64,000 nucleotides of DNA, from contig JANUWI010000002.1 in assembly GCA_025504975.1 (NCBI GenBank), positions 3,038,001 to 3,102,000 on the forward strand, in the 5' to 3' direction. Positions 21,313 to 34,115 of the stretch are shown here, piece after piece. The notes under the pieces were generated by a model. The model worked only from the letters and a program-made list of their open reading frames with translations, had not been told where the DNA came from and made no database searches. Numbering within the stretch: position 1 is the stretch's first letter; every line of letters begins with the position of its first letter. The stretch is from Plenodomus lindquistii. Lineage: Eukaryota > Ascomycota > Dothideomycetes > Pleosporales > Leptosphaeriaceae. Made by a program: the position numbers and the translations under genes.

Positions 21313-23475
21313 ATGGCCTCGCGCAGGTCCCTGGGCGGCGGACGCGTGCTGGGGAGCGGGCGGAACCTGTCGCCGTCCGTGGCCCAGCAGCCTCCCGCCC
21401 TGCACCCCCGCAACCCCAGCCTGCTGTCGCCGTCGGAGAGTTCGCTGTCGCTGAGCTCGCAGACATCCAACAGCCCAGCGAGCACCGCAGAGCCCAGAGA
21501 GGATATCGGCAGCAAGGTGCTGCTGGGCCCAACCGACAATGCCGCCGCCAGTGCCTCGAGCAGGCTCGTGTGTCCCATCTGCAACGAGGAAATGGTACGT
21601 CACTTGCGCCTTCCCAGGTGACATGGGACGACACGGCATGGCATGGACTGACTAACAGCGCAGGTCACCCTCTTGCAACTCAACAGGTACTACACGACAC
21701 CACCCACATCTCTACCATGCTGGCCCTAACATATGCTAGACACCTCGACGACAACCACCAAAACCTCGTGGTGGAGGAGCAGGATGAAGTCAAGAACTGG
21801 TTCGAAGAGCAGATGCACAAGGCCAAGAAGTTCCAGCCGCTCGCAGTGCTGAACCAGAAGCTCAAAGGCCTGGATGTCTTCGAGTCAAACGACGCCCCCA
21901 CACCGCCGCCCATGTCCCACTCCGCCAGTGGTTCCACCGCACACATCGCACGCGAGCCCCCTGCTGTCCGCAGAGACCCCGAGGAGGAAGTCACACGTGC
22001 GCACTGGCAGCGACCCAGCTACCGAGACTCATGCTCAGATCCAGTATGCAGGAGACCAATCACAGGATCACAAATGGCATTGGGAGGAGGCCAACAGGCA
22101 GTCAACTGCAGGCAGTGCGGTCGACTGTTCTGCGAGGAGCATACCATGTACCAGATGAAGCTGTCTAGGCAGGCAAAGCACGACCCAATCCGAGGCATAT
22201 GGTGTCGAGTCTGCGAGACATGCTACAAATCACGAGACGGCTACCTCGACCACCACGGCGCCGAGCGCGACCACTTTGACGAGTTTGCCAGAATACGGCG
22301 GAGGAAGGTGGACAGGGAGCGCATGGAGGTCAGCAGGCTCGAGAAAAGGCTCACCAAGCTCACACAACTCCTGGCGAACCCGCCGCCACTAGAAGAGACG
22401 CAGACGGCTGGCGGTTGGTTCTCCTTACCAGGCGCTAAGAATCAGCGAAAAGCGTTGGAGCAATCCATCATCACGTGGGAAGAGGACGCAAAGGTCACAA
22501 ATTGCCCCTTTTGCCAGCAGGAGTTTTCCACGTATACGTTTCGAAGACATCATTGCCGCATGTGCGGTCGGGTGGTCTGTGGCGACCCAAAGACGGAATG
22601 CTCCACCGAGATAGGATTGAACGTTGCTGCAGGTGAGTGGGATGCTCCTCAGCAGACATCATGTGCTGATTCCAATAGATTCAAGCAAAACAGAAAAAGG
22701 TGTCGACCAAGTCAGCGTCGACGTGCGCATGTGCAAGGACTGCCAGCACACACTATTTTCTCGCGGAGACTTTGAGCGCGCCATGGCTGAGAAGCCCAAA
22801 GATCAGCGCTCATACGAAAACCTCGCGCAATTCGAAAGGGGCATTCGGTTGCTTCTACCACGATTTCACAAGCTGCTACAAGCTCTTCAAGACCCAGATA
22901 AATCACCCACCCCACAACAACTATCAGACGCAACCAAAGTACGAAAACGACTCATGGATGCATTCGCACAATTTGATGCAGTCGCAAAACGAATACGAGA
23001 CCTACCCACCGAATCACCCACCCAGCAAAAGCTACAAAAAGCCGTGTATCAACAAGCCTACAGCTTCTTAAGCCTACACATGCTCCCCTTGCGATCCCTA
23101 CCCAAAATACTCAAACACGCCGCACCCCAAGGCCGCCCCAACGCAGCAGGAGGCGCACTAGCCTCCATCAAATACAACGACAAAACCGGCGCAGCAGGCA
23201 GCATCATAAGCAGCAGTGAAGTCTCTGCCCTCGAAACCGAAGAAAAAGAGCTCCGCGAACGCCTCATCGTCCTCGAAGAGCAAAAATTCATGGTCTCGGA
23301 AATGGTGGGCAATGCAACTAAACACCGCCGATTCGACGAGGTGTCGAGTCTGGCGCAGAATCTTGAGGATCTGAGTACGGAGATTGATCAGATTAATGGG
23401 CAGTTGGGGCAATTGGATTTTGCGGGGGTGTATCAGGGTGGATTGGGAATGGCTAGTCCACTGTCGGGCGGGTGA
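21313..23475 (+). CDS. PEP7: FYVE-domain endosomal tethering protein, Pep7/Vac1 homolog
   Basis: Exons 21313-21594, 21664-21686, 21740-22632 and 22679-23475 give 664 residues; the second exon is only 23 bases. Yeast Pep7/Vac1 binds PI3P, Rab5-type GTPases and Vps45 to drive Golgi-to-endosome vesicle fusion. A C2H2 finger (C87, C90, H103, H108) near the N-terminus is split by both early introns, as expected for this family. A first divergent Cys-rich FYVE-like segment follows the AHWQRPSYRDSC stretch, then a coiled linker, then a canonical FYVE with RRHHCRMCG that is completed after the third intron by VRMCKDC. The C-terminal coiled coil (EKELRERLIVLEEQ) is the likely Rab-binding part. The Met at 21313 is preferred over an upstream in-frame extension in another frame. 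Confidence 0.94.
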
Positions 23476-24075
23476 GTAGTCTAGTAGATCGAACAGCTGG
23501 GGGTGTGGGAAGTATGTAGAGTGATGTAGGGTCGAGTTGCGATCGCCGTGAGATTTTCTTGGCGTGAGGATTCGCCACTTGGATCTGCGTTGGAGAAATG
23601 GAACGTAGGTGTAGGTGGTTATCTCTACACCTACTTTTACTTGTAGGCTTTCTTGGAACAAGAAAACCACCAGGGTGGATGGATGTGCGGGGAAAGTGCG
23701 GTCTTGCCATCGCCGGTTCCATCGCCACACCGTCATACGCGGAGATCGCAAGTCGATCACCAACGTCTCCGGCTGGCGGGTCGCGCGGCTAAGGAGAGTT
23801 AAAATGTACCATACCATAGATAAGGCCAGCTTTAGCCCGCGAAGCTAGAAGACTCTAGGTCTTACATCTTAACCCTTGGGTTCTAGAAGCGCGCTATCTT
23901 TGTTCTAGAAGAACTTTAGATTATGCATGGTTATCAGCAGAAGCGAGATATTCTAGATGCAATATGCATGCGATGCGAGCGCTATGTACTCTAGGGAGAG
24001 GGGGATAGAATGGAGTGAGATAGGTGTATGGTATTCTACAAGCGTGTATGCATGCATGGATGCAAGCTAGTAGAA

Positions 24076-24099
24076 TGGACTGGACTGGACTGGACTGGG
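24076..24099. repeat. (TGGAC)n short tandem repeat
   Basis: Nearly five copies of the pentamer TGGAC are read directly. It is likely to vary in copy number between isolates. Confidence 0.8.
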
Positions 24100-24113
24100 A
24101 AGATGGAGGTCAG

Positions 24114-24140
24114 CGTACGTACACGTACACGTACACGTAC
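24114..24140. repeat. ACGTAC tandem repeat, palindromic unit
   Basis: Four overlapping copies of a GTACAC/ACGTAC unit; the unit is largely self-complementary, so the array could form hairpins. It lies between two converging genes. Confidence 0.7.
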
Positions 24141-24575
24141 GGTTGGGTAGGTGCTGATTTGAGTATCCTGGGCTGATGGTGTGGTGATGGTATGGGTTGT
24201 ATGTGTATGTTTGGCAAGGGAGAGGTGTGTGCGTTTGTGTAAGGATAGGTGGGTGTGTAGGACTGGGCCGAACTGGCTGGTGATTGATACTGCAAGTCTA
24301 TTGTGTTTAGCGGTTGCGAGGCGAATGTGTAGGGTATGCTTGTGCGAGGTCGTGGATGGATTTTGGCTTGCTTGTCAGTTGGAGTGGAGGGAGAGAACGT
24401 CGAGTATATGCCAGGGAGATGAGATGTTTGGAGACAATATCGTCAGCTTGGTAGGAAGATTGTTCATTCGCCGTGAGTAAGAAATCGTCGTTTCATGAAT
24501 GGGCAGATACTTTCACCCACTTGTACCAATATCTCAATATCACAATCCTAATTCAATCCGTTCCATCCACCCCCC

Positions 24576-25784
24576 TCATGAAATTTTACTATCAAACCTC
24601 GGATCCCTCGCATCAAGCCCATCTTCATACTCAATCTCAACCTCCGTCTCTACCCCCTTCTCATCAACCAGCAGCGCATAATTCCTCCTAATCAAATTCC
24701 ACTCCTTCTCATCATACGTCGTAGGCTCCGACGCAACAATCGTGTGTTTCCCAATCTTCTCATCCTCGCCGCACACCGCCTCTGCATTGCTGAATCCCGC
24801 GCCGTCGGGGTGGCCCGGGAATTTTGTATTTAGTGTGCGGCCTGCGAATTCGGACCAGTAGAGGCTGGGTGGCTGTTGGGTAGCGTGGTTGCGGAAACGG
24901 ATAGCGATGAGTTTGGAGCCGTCTGTGACGCAGAAGTTGAGGGAATTGGGGGTGTTGTTTGGGCCGAGAGTGTCGTGTTGGAGTTGGAGGATTTGGATTA
25001 CGGTTTTACGCATGGCGCTGAACATGGATTGCAGTGGGTATGAGGATTCCCATGTTTCCTTTGTGCCGGACGCGGTGAGGTTCGTCATGTAGAGTGCGGC
25101 GGCGTGTTCAGAGTCTGTGGACCCGAAGATGTTGCAGTATGCGTCGAAGGAGAGGAGGGAGGTGAGATCGCGCCGTATGGAGGAGAAGTTGGAGATGACG
25201 CCGTTGTGCATGAAGACGTGGCGGCCGAAGACGAAGGGGTGCGAGTTCACGGGTGTGACGGCGCTGCCGCTGCTGGCGCGGATGTGGGCAAAGACACAGT
25301 GGGACTCGGTGTTTGAGCAGAGGGAGTTGAAGTTGAAGTCGTTGATGGGTGGAGATTGGGATTTGTAAAGGGAGGGGCGGGGGCCGCTGATGTGTTTGAG
25401 GTAGGATGAGGCGGCGTTGGTGTACCCTGGTGATTACTGTTAGATGTTATCACAAGTGACGGTGATTGTGTGTTCTTTTAAAGACATCGAATTCAGTCTA
25501 CACAAATCTTGAACCCGGAAGATGGGTTCATGGGATGAGATGTAATAGAACTTGTGAATGTTTGACGTACATGCAATACCCAACCCATCCATGTTCAGCA
25601 ATGAATTTCGCATACGAAGTAGCTCGTCTGAAGTATGATCGAGGTCCTTGTCTTTGTTGTGAGGTAGCAGATGGGGCAGATAGTGTTCGGAGCATTGCTT
25701 GCTAATGCTGTTTGCAGGTGTGATCAAGACATCAGAGAGAAGGCATGGCTCCCCAGGGGAGATGTATGCAAACCAACGGCACAT
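24576..25784 (-). CDS. DUG3: Class II glutamine amidotransferase, Dug3 homolog
   Basis: Exons 25784-25571 and 25426-24576, with a 144-base intron, give 354 residues, as in yeast Dug3 (357). Dug3 works with Dug2 to hydrolyse the gamma-glutamyl bond of glutathione in the cytosol. The protein starts MCRWFAYIS; after removal of Met, Cys2 is the N-terminal nucleophile of class II amidotransferases. The splice restores GIAWYTNAASSYL, matching the conserved WYT segment. FAHIRASSG and HPFVFGRHVFMHNG are the expected glutamine-pocket and active-site loops, and TDSEHAAALYM the next conserved stretch. The intron is longer than most in this window. Confidence 0.94.
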
Positions 25785-28479
25785 GATGCTCTTCTTGTGA
25801 CGGCGTTATCGATGGAAAAGCCCAACTATTGCTACTACTGAATGAGTTCAAGTATTCTTCGAGGCTTTTGTATTTGAACAATTGCGCAACCAATGTTTGT
25901 GCAAGTCCTGAGATATCCACAGGTGAAATGGCCTGACACGTGGAACAAAGAGGTAGGTACTGATGGTGGGGCTGCAGCGGATAGGTGGTGCACAGGTGAT
26001 ACGACGGATGTACTGGTGAACAAATCGAGATAAATTGTACTATGGTGGATGTCTTGCATGCCAAGTTGTGTAAAGATCATAGGCGAATAAAAGGGTAGTG
26101 TAGGGAATGCAATGTGCACAGTGCGGGGGTGCAGCAGGCGGGTAAGAGCGGGGCTTCCCGTTGGCAACGCACGCACTCCAAGTTGGTAGTACGGGAGGTG
26201 CAGTCATCAGGTTCAGAGAGTTTCTCATTCCTTCTGCTCTTCTGAGACGCTTTCTTTAACAGATGAGCTTGAGAGATGGCGGGCCACCTCATCACGTGGC
26301 ATGGATGATGTAGGTCGATTTAGCATCTCAGCTCAAATATCAAAATCAATATGTCAGTTGGGGTATTTAGGGCTTCAAGCTTGGACAACGAGCTAGACTT
26401 TTTGATCTGAAGCTCGGCGAGGCTACCGTAGGTTGAATTCTCGCTCCCGTAGACTAATGTTACTCGAGTGGCCGGTTTGGCTGAGAGCTACCATAGATAT
26501 GTCTTCGCTATGCAATGTTTGTTTCAGCCTCCGAATTGGACCAGCGCAAAGTGTGAACTATCACACGGGGGTTTACTAGTTCTGTGTCATGTAGGACTGA
26601 CACTGTTACGTGGCTTATTCTTGTCAAGCTTCATACCGTGGGTACCGTTGAACATTGCTTGGGGTGTTGATCCGTCTTCAAATGGTAGAAGTTGGTAGCT
26701 CTCGTGTCTCTACTTCATGGCGATGATGATTTGCTCCTCAGTCTGCGGGTTTGCTCCTCTGGCGGAGCGTGTCAGGCGTTTAGCGGTGTGTGTCGATGCG
26801 GTCTCGGGAGCTCTCCCGTGAGGGGCGGCTGCTACGGTCCGCTGCCACCTCATCAGCACCTGCACCTGCATCCTCAGCACCTGCTTCATAAGCACCTTCC
26901 ACCTGCCACCTACCACCTATAAACTCTTATGCTGACCTCGTGTCAACATCCACCGTCAACTCTTTCTCCTTGCTTCTCTGGCGCCCATTACTACTCCCAG
27001 CTAGAGAAGCCTTGCGACATGCTGGGCGAAGCAAGGCCACCGTCATCTTTGGTGTTTTAACGGCGAGTAAGACATGGGACCTGAGAGGCTGAGCAAAATG
27101 CTATTCACCGGAATCCAAATGCGTTCAAGAGTGGGGAGCCTTGCCGAAGCGGCGTTCCTGCAATCGCTGCGCGCTTGCTTCTGGGTCGGCGCGCGTTATG
27201 GCGGTGCAACTGGGTACTGTGAGAGGAAGAGCAGGATGCACGACAGCGATTGTTGAACAGAGCACAGCCATGCAATATTGACCAGCACCTGCGCGGAACT
27301 CTACCCTGCACACGGTGGAGGGTGGTGCATATCTTGGCTGCGGCTCCTGCAACTTATCGGGAACATAGACCCTGGCCAGTCAGGGCTACAGTATGTTGAA
27401 TGCTGAATGCCGTCATTTGGACCGCCCGAAGGATCGTCCAGAGGCCTGTCGCTAAGATTTGGAGACTGGCAAAAGTGCAAGCACCCGCCAACTGCCAATG
27501 CACTAAGTCTTGTTATCAGTCAACAGTTGCCCCCGTCGCTTCTGATCCGCACGGGCTATTCGCGCAAACCCACATTGATTGCTGTCCAAGGACCTCTTTT
27601 CGACAAAAGGTACGATGGGCTCTCTATCTTGGGATCTTGCTGATTGCGCCGTCCAACGCCACGGACAAAAGCAAGGACAGCTGCAAGGCCCAGGCTAGCT
27701 TTGGATCGCAGATGGCAGATGATGCGCTACCAGCGGAGTCGAGCTCTGCGATTACTGTACAATTGCTTCCAACCAAGCGGTTTTGACGGTGCATGCTACA
27801 TAGTAGCCGTCGATGCGAGCAGCCACTGAACTGGAGCGGAGGCTCGAGGGCACCCGCAGGACTGGATTACGTTTCCTGAATTGTCCATGGGTAGCGGGGC
27901 ATCTGGCCCCATGTCGCTTGTCCTCAGCCCTGGCCCAGGCGCGGTTTGCCATGGGCTGTGGCATGGGCTGTGGTAACCAAGTCGGTCGAGTGCCGCCAGA
28001 CACACGACCTCATTCGCACGCGACAGCAAAGCGGGGGTTGGCGCGATGCGTACCCAAGGTGTGCTGAAAACTCTGTACCAGGCGGCGATCCATGCCGCAG
28101 CCTACGCCCAGAGACGTTAGCCGTCGCCGCATGCCCAGCGCCACACTAGACTGCTTGCATCGCCCGCTCGCATAGCACCCTCACCACGGTCGGACGTCCC
28201 GCGTCTGCCACTCGTATAAAGCCTGCGGCCTTCACCCCGTCTAGGATTGTCAAGGGCCTTTCCAAGTCCTCAAGCGCACTTCGCCCTCGTTCACGTCCAC
28301 TGTTCTCAGTGAGATTCATTTTGTAGCTTCGGCTCCTACCCCACGCGCCTGGTAGACCCTTCTCCATTGCACCACCCCCGACTCCCAAGCAGCACTCATC
28401 CTCAAGCGACAAAACCTTACGCGACATCCACCGGCACCCCCCTCCTGCCAACCCCTTGCGACACTGCCCTTTTGCAACC
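25785..28479. other. 2.7 kb gene-poor stretch and permease promoter
   Basis: No convincing coding region was found. A CACCTGC/CATCAGC low-complexity tract lies at about 26840-26930. The last 350 bases before 28480 are pyrimidine- and C-rich and are probably the permease leader; a TATAAA-like word (CGTATAAAGC) occurs near 28212, which is a plausible core promoter. The 27.3-28.1 kb part is GC-rich compared with its surroundings but has no open frame of known type. Confidence 0.45.
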
Positions 28480-30252
28480 ATGAACGAGGAAAAGAAGTAT
28501 TCGGGCGAGTTCGTTCGCGAATCGTCCCCCCATGACGATTTCCAACATGGTACAGTGACCGACAATTCCGACGACCTGCAGCGTCATCTTGGAAACCGAC
28601 AGATCCAGCTTATTGCCATTGGAGGCAGTATTGGAACTGCTCTGTTCGTATCCATCGGCGGCGCTCTCAACAACGGTGGTCCTCTTGGACTTCTCCTTGC
28701 TTACGCTGGCTACTCGTGCGTCATTGCTCTGGTAAACAACTGCATGGCCGAGATGGCATCATACATGCCTGTCTCCGGAGGTTTCATCCGTATGGCTGGC
28801 CACTGGGTAGATGAAGCCTATGGCGCCATGGCTGGTTGGAATTTCTTCCTCTACGAGGCTCTTCTCATTCCTTTTGAGATCACGGCACTCAACATTGTCC
28901 TCAGGTTCTGGAGAGATGACATTCCAGTTGCTGCCGTCTGCGCTGCCGTCATTGTGCTCTACGCGTAAGACCCATGACATATGTGCCACCATGAGTGAGA
29001 ACTGACAACCAATAGTGCTTGCAATGTGCTCGCTGTCAAGGCATACGGAGAAGCAGAATTTTGGCTCTCTGGCGGCAAGGTCATTTTGATCCTCATTCTA
29101 TATGCATTCACCTTCGTCACCATGGTCGGTGGTAACCCACAGAAGGACGCATACGGTTTCCGTCACTGGCGCGATCCGGGCCCGATGAACTCGCACGGCG
29201 CCAATAATGCAGACCTCGGTCGATTCGAAGGTTTCCTGTCGTCGTTGTGGGCCGCGTCCTTCTGCATTGTCGGCCCAGAGTACATCTCCATGGTTGCCGG
29301 TGAGGCCAGGCGCCCACGTGTTTACATCAAGAACGCTTTTAAAACTGTCTACTGGCGTTTTGGTGCCTTCTTCATCCTCGGCGCTCTGTGTGTTGGCATC
29401 GTCTTGGCCTACAACGACCCTGAGCTTGTATCTGTTCTCGAGGCTGGTGAGAGCAGTGCTGCTGCCTCTCCCTACGTCATTGCGATGAAGAACCTGAGGA
29501 TTGGCGGCCTTCCTCATCTCGTCAACGCCCTCCTCATCACCAGTATCTTTTCTGCCGGTAACACATACACTTACTGCGCAACACGCAGTCTGTACTCGCT
29601 CGCCATCGAAGGACGTGCCCCGCGATTCCTCAGGAAGTGCACCAAGAACGGAGTTCCCATCTACTGCTTCCTCATAGTTATGATGTTTCCATTCTTGTCC
29701 TTCCTTCAATTGTCGGATGACTCTGCAAAGGTCTTGCGCTGGCTCACAAACATCATCACCGCTGGTGGTGTCATCAATTACATCGTCATGTGCAGCACAT
29801 ACCTTGCGTTCTACAAGGCGTGCAAAGTTCAAGGACTCGACCGAAACACCCTACCATATACCGGTTATTTCCAACCCTACGGAGCGTGGTTCGCGCTCTG
29901 CTTTGAGATTGTGGTCGTTTTCGTATACGGTTACAGCACATTCAAGCCAGGCGGCTGGTCGCTCGAGTCTTTCTTCACCTACTACACCATGGTTGGTGTA
30001 GCACCCATCATCTTCTTCGGCTGGAAACTTCTGAAGAGGACGAAGTGGATCAAGCCGCACGAGGTCGACCTTGTATGGGATGCCCCTCTCATCGACGCTT
30101 ACGAGTCTAGCTTCATCACACCCCCAGTGGGTTTCTGGTTAGTACATTCTCTACACCTGTCGGCATTTACATACTAATAATTTACTAGGACTGAGATGCT
30201 CCAGCTCATTGGCTTCAAACGCCACGTGCCCGTGGACAAGCGTGCGGAATAA
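28480..30252 (+). CDS. Amino-acid permease (fungal AAT/YAT family)
   Basis: Exons 28480-28964, 29016-30137 and 30189-30252, with two introns of 51 bases, give 556 residues. These plasma-membrane permeases import amino acids with protons. A hydrophilic N-terminal tail of about 45 residues precedes twelve predicted helices. The first helix carries the family's QLIAIGGSIGTALFVSIG signature, followed by SYMPVSGGFIRMAGHWVDE and, later, GPEYISMVAGEARRPR, all classic AAT motifs. The second intron restores GFWTEML near the C-terminus, and the tail after helix 12 contains the usual EVDL block (KPHEVDLVWD). Substrate specificity cannot be read from sequence; the family ranges from general to basic or proline permeases. 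Confidence 0.95.
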
Positions 30253-33200
30253 AGTATGCAAATTCGCATGCTTTTGTACACCAGTTACCCTGTTTTACAA
30301 CCTTGTAACACCGACTGGATAGATTTTTTTGTTCAGTTGCTTACGAGCGCTGGTACTGCGACTTGATAGATACAATACCCATTCGTTCGACTGTTGGCAT
30401 ATGAACGTCGTTTCACGCTGTCTCTACGGCTACCAAATGCGACCTCTTGAGCACTGTTGATCTTGTTATGGTGCATAGCAGGTTCTGTCATGCAGCGATT
30501 GCACAAGCACGTGAGTTTCAGTATCGACACTCAACGATGCGTTTCTCTACACCTCTGCCCCCGCGACACCAGCAAAGCGACATTTCCATGCAACACTGCC
30601 AAAGCGACAATACCAAAGCGACACACCGTGTGGATGCGATAGTTGCGCCTCGTGCGCTCCAGCGATGTTTGCACAACCCTACCCCGCACTGCTGGATATG
30701 TTAGGACACGAACACTTCACCTAGATCTCGTGTTCGCAGAGTCTGTAGCATTGCAGACCTGTGGTCAGGCCGGCGCCTAGTCAAATGCGATGAGCATGAA
30801 CGCGATCAAAATGCACTACTAGCCAAAAGGTCGCATGTACGATTCTAGGCCGTTTGCTTTGCGTATCGATCTTGGTCACAGCGTGCACACGCTTGGTCGT
30901 ACAATCAACCATCTGTGCGTATCGGCCTCTCCCCAACTGCTCACCATATATCACGCATCTATCAGTAGATGGTTTTCGAGTCGACATTCGATAGTGACGT
31001 CTCATAAGGCTCGGCGGCAAGGGGTTCTGCCAGAGCCACTGGCGCCGCTCCTCTCGGTTCCCGGCAGCTTATCAGGACCCTACTGTTGGTCGAGCGCTGT
31101 GCGCGAGTCTGCCTGCATAACGGCACGCTACAACTCAAATCTGGGTGGCAGGACCAACTCTACCAACTCAGAATCGAACGATAAAGGGGTGCGTACTGAC
31201 CATCAGCTTTCACATAGAATTTTCGGCGATGGTACCGCCGTTGTTAATGCCTTGGTCAGCGTACACAGACCGCCCGTTCCTCTTGCTTCCAACCACGCGC
31301 ACCACTCAATCCTCGATGACGCATCGTATATGCGATTTTAGAGCCAGCGTAGGCCCATTAAAGCCTAATGTACAGAAAACGAGCAGCCTTTGGGCAGTGC
31401 CCCACGCCTGGAGTTCCATCGAAAAGTTCAAGACTGTGTACAATTGCGAGGCACCGAACCGTGCAATGGTTCCTAGGCAACACTGCTCATATCAAATCAT
31501 CTCCATCGACAGAGATACCTCAGACCACTCCGCGACCTACCATCTGAACTTTCGACGACTTCGTTCTTGATGTCCTAATGCGTCAATCTTATCCTGCTCG
31601 ATCCAGTACTCTGGTGCTGCCCGCGACGCCATGCGGCCCGTCCGCTAGATTACATGCCACAGTGCGTGGGATGGGACGCCGCACGCTCGAGCGGTCCATT
31701 GTACGACTGGGCGTGCTGGTGGGATCTAGGAAACGGACCGCCTCACTATAATAATCGCTATCATGATGCCCAGATTAGAAGAACGCCCTGGCGACCTCGA
31801 TCGGCCCAATACGCAATGAGCTCCGTCCTATAGATGATACCGATATCTCTAATTGTCCGTGGTCGGGTTTCTGAAGCCCTAGTGATGCGGGGTCGCCATG
31901 TAGTATATCTTGCTGGTCTCCTAATCCTCCAGCCACCGGATCTATCGGTTCGAATCCATCTCGTCTATATGTCTGTTACGCGTACCACCTCTTAGCCATG
32001 ATAAGTTCCCCGCCGGGAAACGAGATTCATGCGGGAAAGGCGCGATGGGTTGTTGCAGGAAAGCAGGTACACTCACAAGTAGCTGGGTTGCAGTGGCTGT
32101 CTCTGGCTTGACCTGCGAGCATCACCAATCAGCTTTGCCGCATTTACGTGAGCCTTTCAGGACGGCCGGATTCTGGCATGTACATGTCCATTGCATCTGA
32201 GTAGCGCTATTAGCAATGATGTTTCCACGCACAACTTGCTGAATCGCCACCCAGCTCTAGATACTATCAGTTCTCGTGGCCAAAGATGCGTTTGATAGTC
32301 CGGCAGCAAGGTGATGTTGAAACAACCGACTGTCTGCGGGTGAAGACTGGGCGTTCAGTGTAGCTATCGATTGGGGAAAGTCTCGACGAAGGTGTACATG
32401 CAGGCGACCATAAGTGACTTTGACTCGTCTGACGGTTATGAAGAGGTGCAGATGCTTCGCAAGATCGTGAGAAGATCAATATTTAGTCGTGTGTCCCTAC
32501 TCTAGACATCAAATTCAGGTCTACAAATGAATCCATGTGCATTGTGTACAAGACGAGTGAGGCCTGACGTTGAACCTACCGATAGCAAAATCTGGACCCA
32601 TCTTGCCAGAAAGCACCTTTTACAGCGCTGGCGCTTGATTGCTTTCGAGACTCCCTGTGAAACGCTACATTTCGTCTCTCTCTAAAGCGTGGTTGTCTTT
32701 ACCTGAATTTGCGTCTATTCCAAATTCCAACTTTCTCTCCCCTTGACACGAACCATCCACCTCCCCCGGCCTCCTCCGCATGAACCTCACCCCATAAAAG
32801 ACCCTCACTCCACCGCGCGACTAACAACTGTACCTAATGCCAACCACAACCCCGGCAACCTCCACCACGCTACGCAGAGCCGCTGACGTCGCTTCCTTGC
32901 GCGCGCAATCCACAATGCATCCGCGTTGCGGCAGCCACCTTCAAGGTACCCATGTCCCAACCTCCTCCACAAATTTCATCACGGCGTCCAACAGGGCGGT
33001 ACGCTCGGTAGTGTTGCATTCCAGAGTGGCAGAATCTCGGTAAGTTGCGCTGTGCGTGCGTAGAAAACCCTCTAAGCCGTTTCCATGACCCCAGCCTCGG
33101 CGGCTTGGGAATTGCACGTGGTCTTGCTAGGTGGAAGTCGCCGATTGGTCTCGGCTATGCCGTCTGCGCTTGGGCCGCTAGAAGGCCCGATTGCGATTAC

Positions 33201-33542
33201 GGACCACCCGTTTTTTGAGTCTGGCGTTGTCGGCGATTTGGCGTTGCTTGCTTGGATCTAGAGGGTTGGCGATTCATTGGCAACGCGTGGTGTGTGGGTG
33301 TGGGTGCCGCTGGTATCGGGGATGGGGATGCGGGGGAGGGGATTGTGATGTGCATGCAATGGATTCCACGTTGGGTGTAGTGCGTGGTAGCTAGTGCTTT
33401 AGGTAATGGGTCAATGGAAACGGCACGATTCTTTACATTGTATCGTCGAATCGAAGATGGTCTTTGGGGGGGGAGGGGGGGGCGCATGGTACGATGATTG
33501 GTATTGCGTTGCATTATTTGGATTTTTCGCCGAAGATGAACA
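30253..33542. other. 3.3 kb gene-free stretch
   Basis: No gene could be supported. Open frames are short and scattered on all six frames. A repeated AAAGCGACA word occurs at 30570-30625. A tRNA B-box-like word near 31948 was examined and rejected. The stretch 33290-33350 is GT-rich and a broken G-run follows at 33466. It may contain old, decayed repeats. Confidence 0.45.
33466..33482 (+). repeat. Long G-run
   Basis: Sixteen G in seventeen bases, interrupted by one A. It may form a G-quadruplex, and it lies just beyond the 3' end of the putative three-helix membrane protein gene. Confidence 0.7.
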
Positions 33543-34115
33543 TCATTGGGCCATTACTTCGACGTCTCGTTTAGAATTCATGTTGGCCGTGATGAATGGC
33601 ACTGGGTCTGACGCCCGTCTTGAAAACTGCACCGCCATTTGGCCTGTCAGTGTGACGAGCAGTAATGGCACAACGATCCTCCCAAGTATCCTTCCCCACG
33701 AGACACCTCTTTGCTCCCCGTCATATCTGGTCCCAGTTCTTTTCTGCGTCGTCTTCCACTTCTTCTCTTCCAAATCAACCCTGTACCCCAAACCCCCCAG
33801 TAATGCCCCCCACCCAGCCATCGACACCAATGCAAACAGCAAATTTCCCCATGGAATCGGCCTATATGGCGATCTTGCCCTTCGTCCCATGAATTCGTAC
33901 ATTTCGTCAAAACACAACATCATGTTGTATATCATCATGGGCGCCACGAGCATGGCCACAGCCAGCGCAACGGCTTCGATACTCCGCATGCCAAGACGTT
34001 TCAGGAGAGGGGACGATCGCTTTGTCGAGTGCCAATGTGTCTGGAGAGTGAGAAGGGCGGTGGTCGAGCTCTCGCTCGTAGCCGGCGGGAGGGGATGTGG
34101 GGTTGTTGTCGACAT
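33543..34115 (-). CDS. Putative small membrane protein, three helices
   Basis: A single-exon frame of 190 residues from the Met of MSTTTPH; the frame is open for five more codons upstream. Residues 1-40 are Ser/Thr-rich and polar. Hydrophobic segments follow at about 44-62 (VALAVAMLVAPMMIY), 88-110 (LLFALVSMAGWGALLGGL) and 145-165 (IVVPLLLVTLTGQ), separated by basic loops. I do not recognise the family. The plus strand also has a long frame here, but it lacks any such ordered pattern. Further exons upstream cannot be excluded. Confidence 0.5.
   Translation of the reverse strand: MSTTTPHPLPPATSESSTTALLTLQTHWHSTKRSSPLLKRLGMRSIEAVALAVAMLVAPMMIYNMMLCFDEMYEFMGRRARSPYRPIPWGNLLFALVSMAGWGALLGGLGYRVDLEEKKWKTTQKRTGTRYDGEQRGVSWGRILGRIVVPLLLVTLTGQMAVQFSRRASDPVPFITANMNSKRDVEVMAQ

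Larger units (their letters stand above)
23476..24575. other. Convergent intergenic region with short tandem repeats
   Basis: PEP7 and DUG3 end towards each other here. The stretch has several TTCTAGAA-like palindromes at 23840-23960 and two short tandem arrays near 24076 and 24114. No gene was supported. Confidence 0.5.

Noticed and set aside
31890..31980. Possible tRNA with a GGTTCGAATCC-like B box
   Set aside because: The T-loop sequence is present, but the flanking T-stem has mismatches and no matching acceptor stem or proper D-arm could be drawn. It may be a decayed tRNA or chance.
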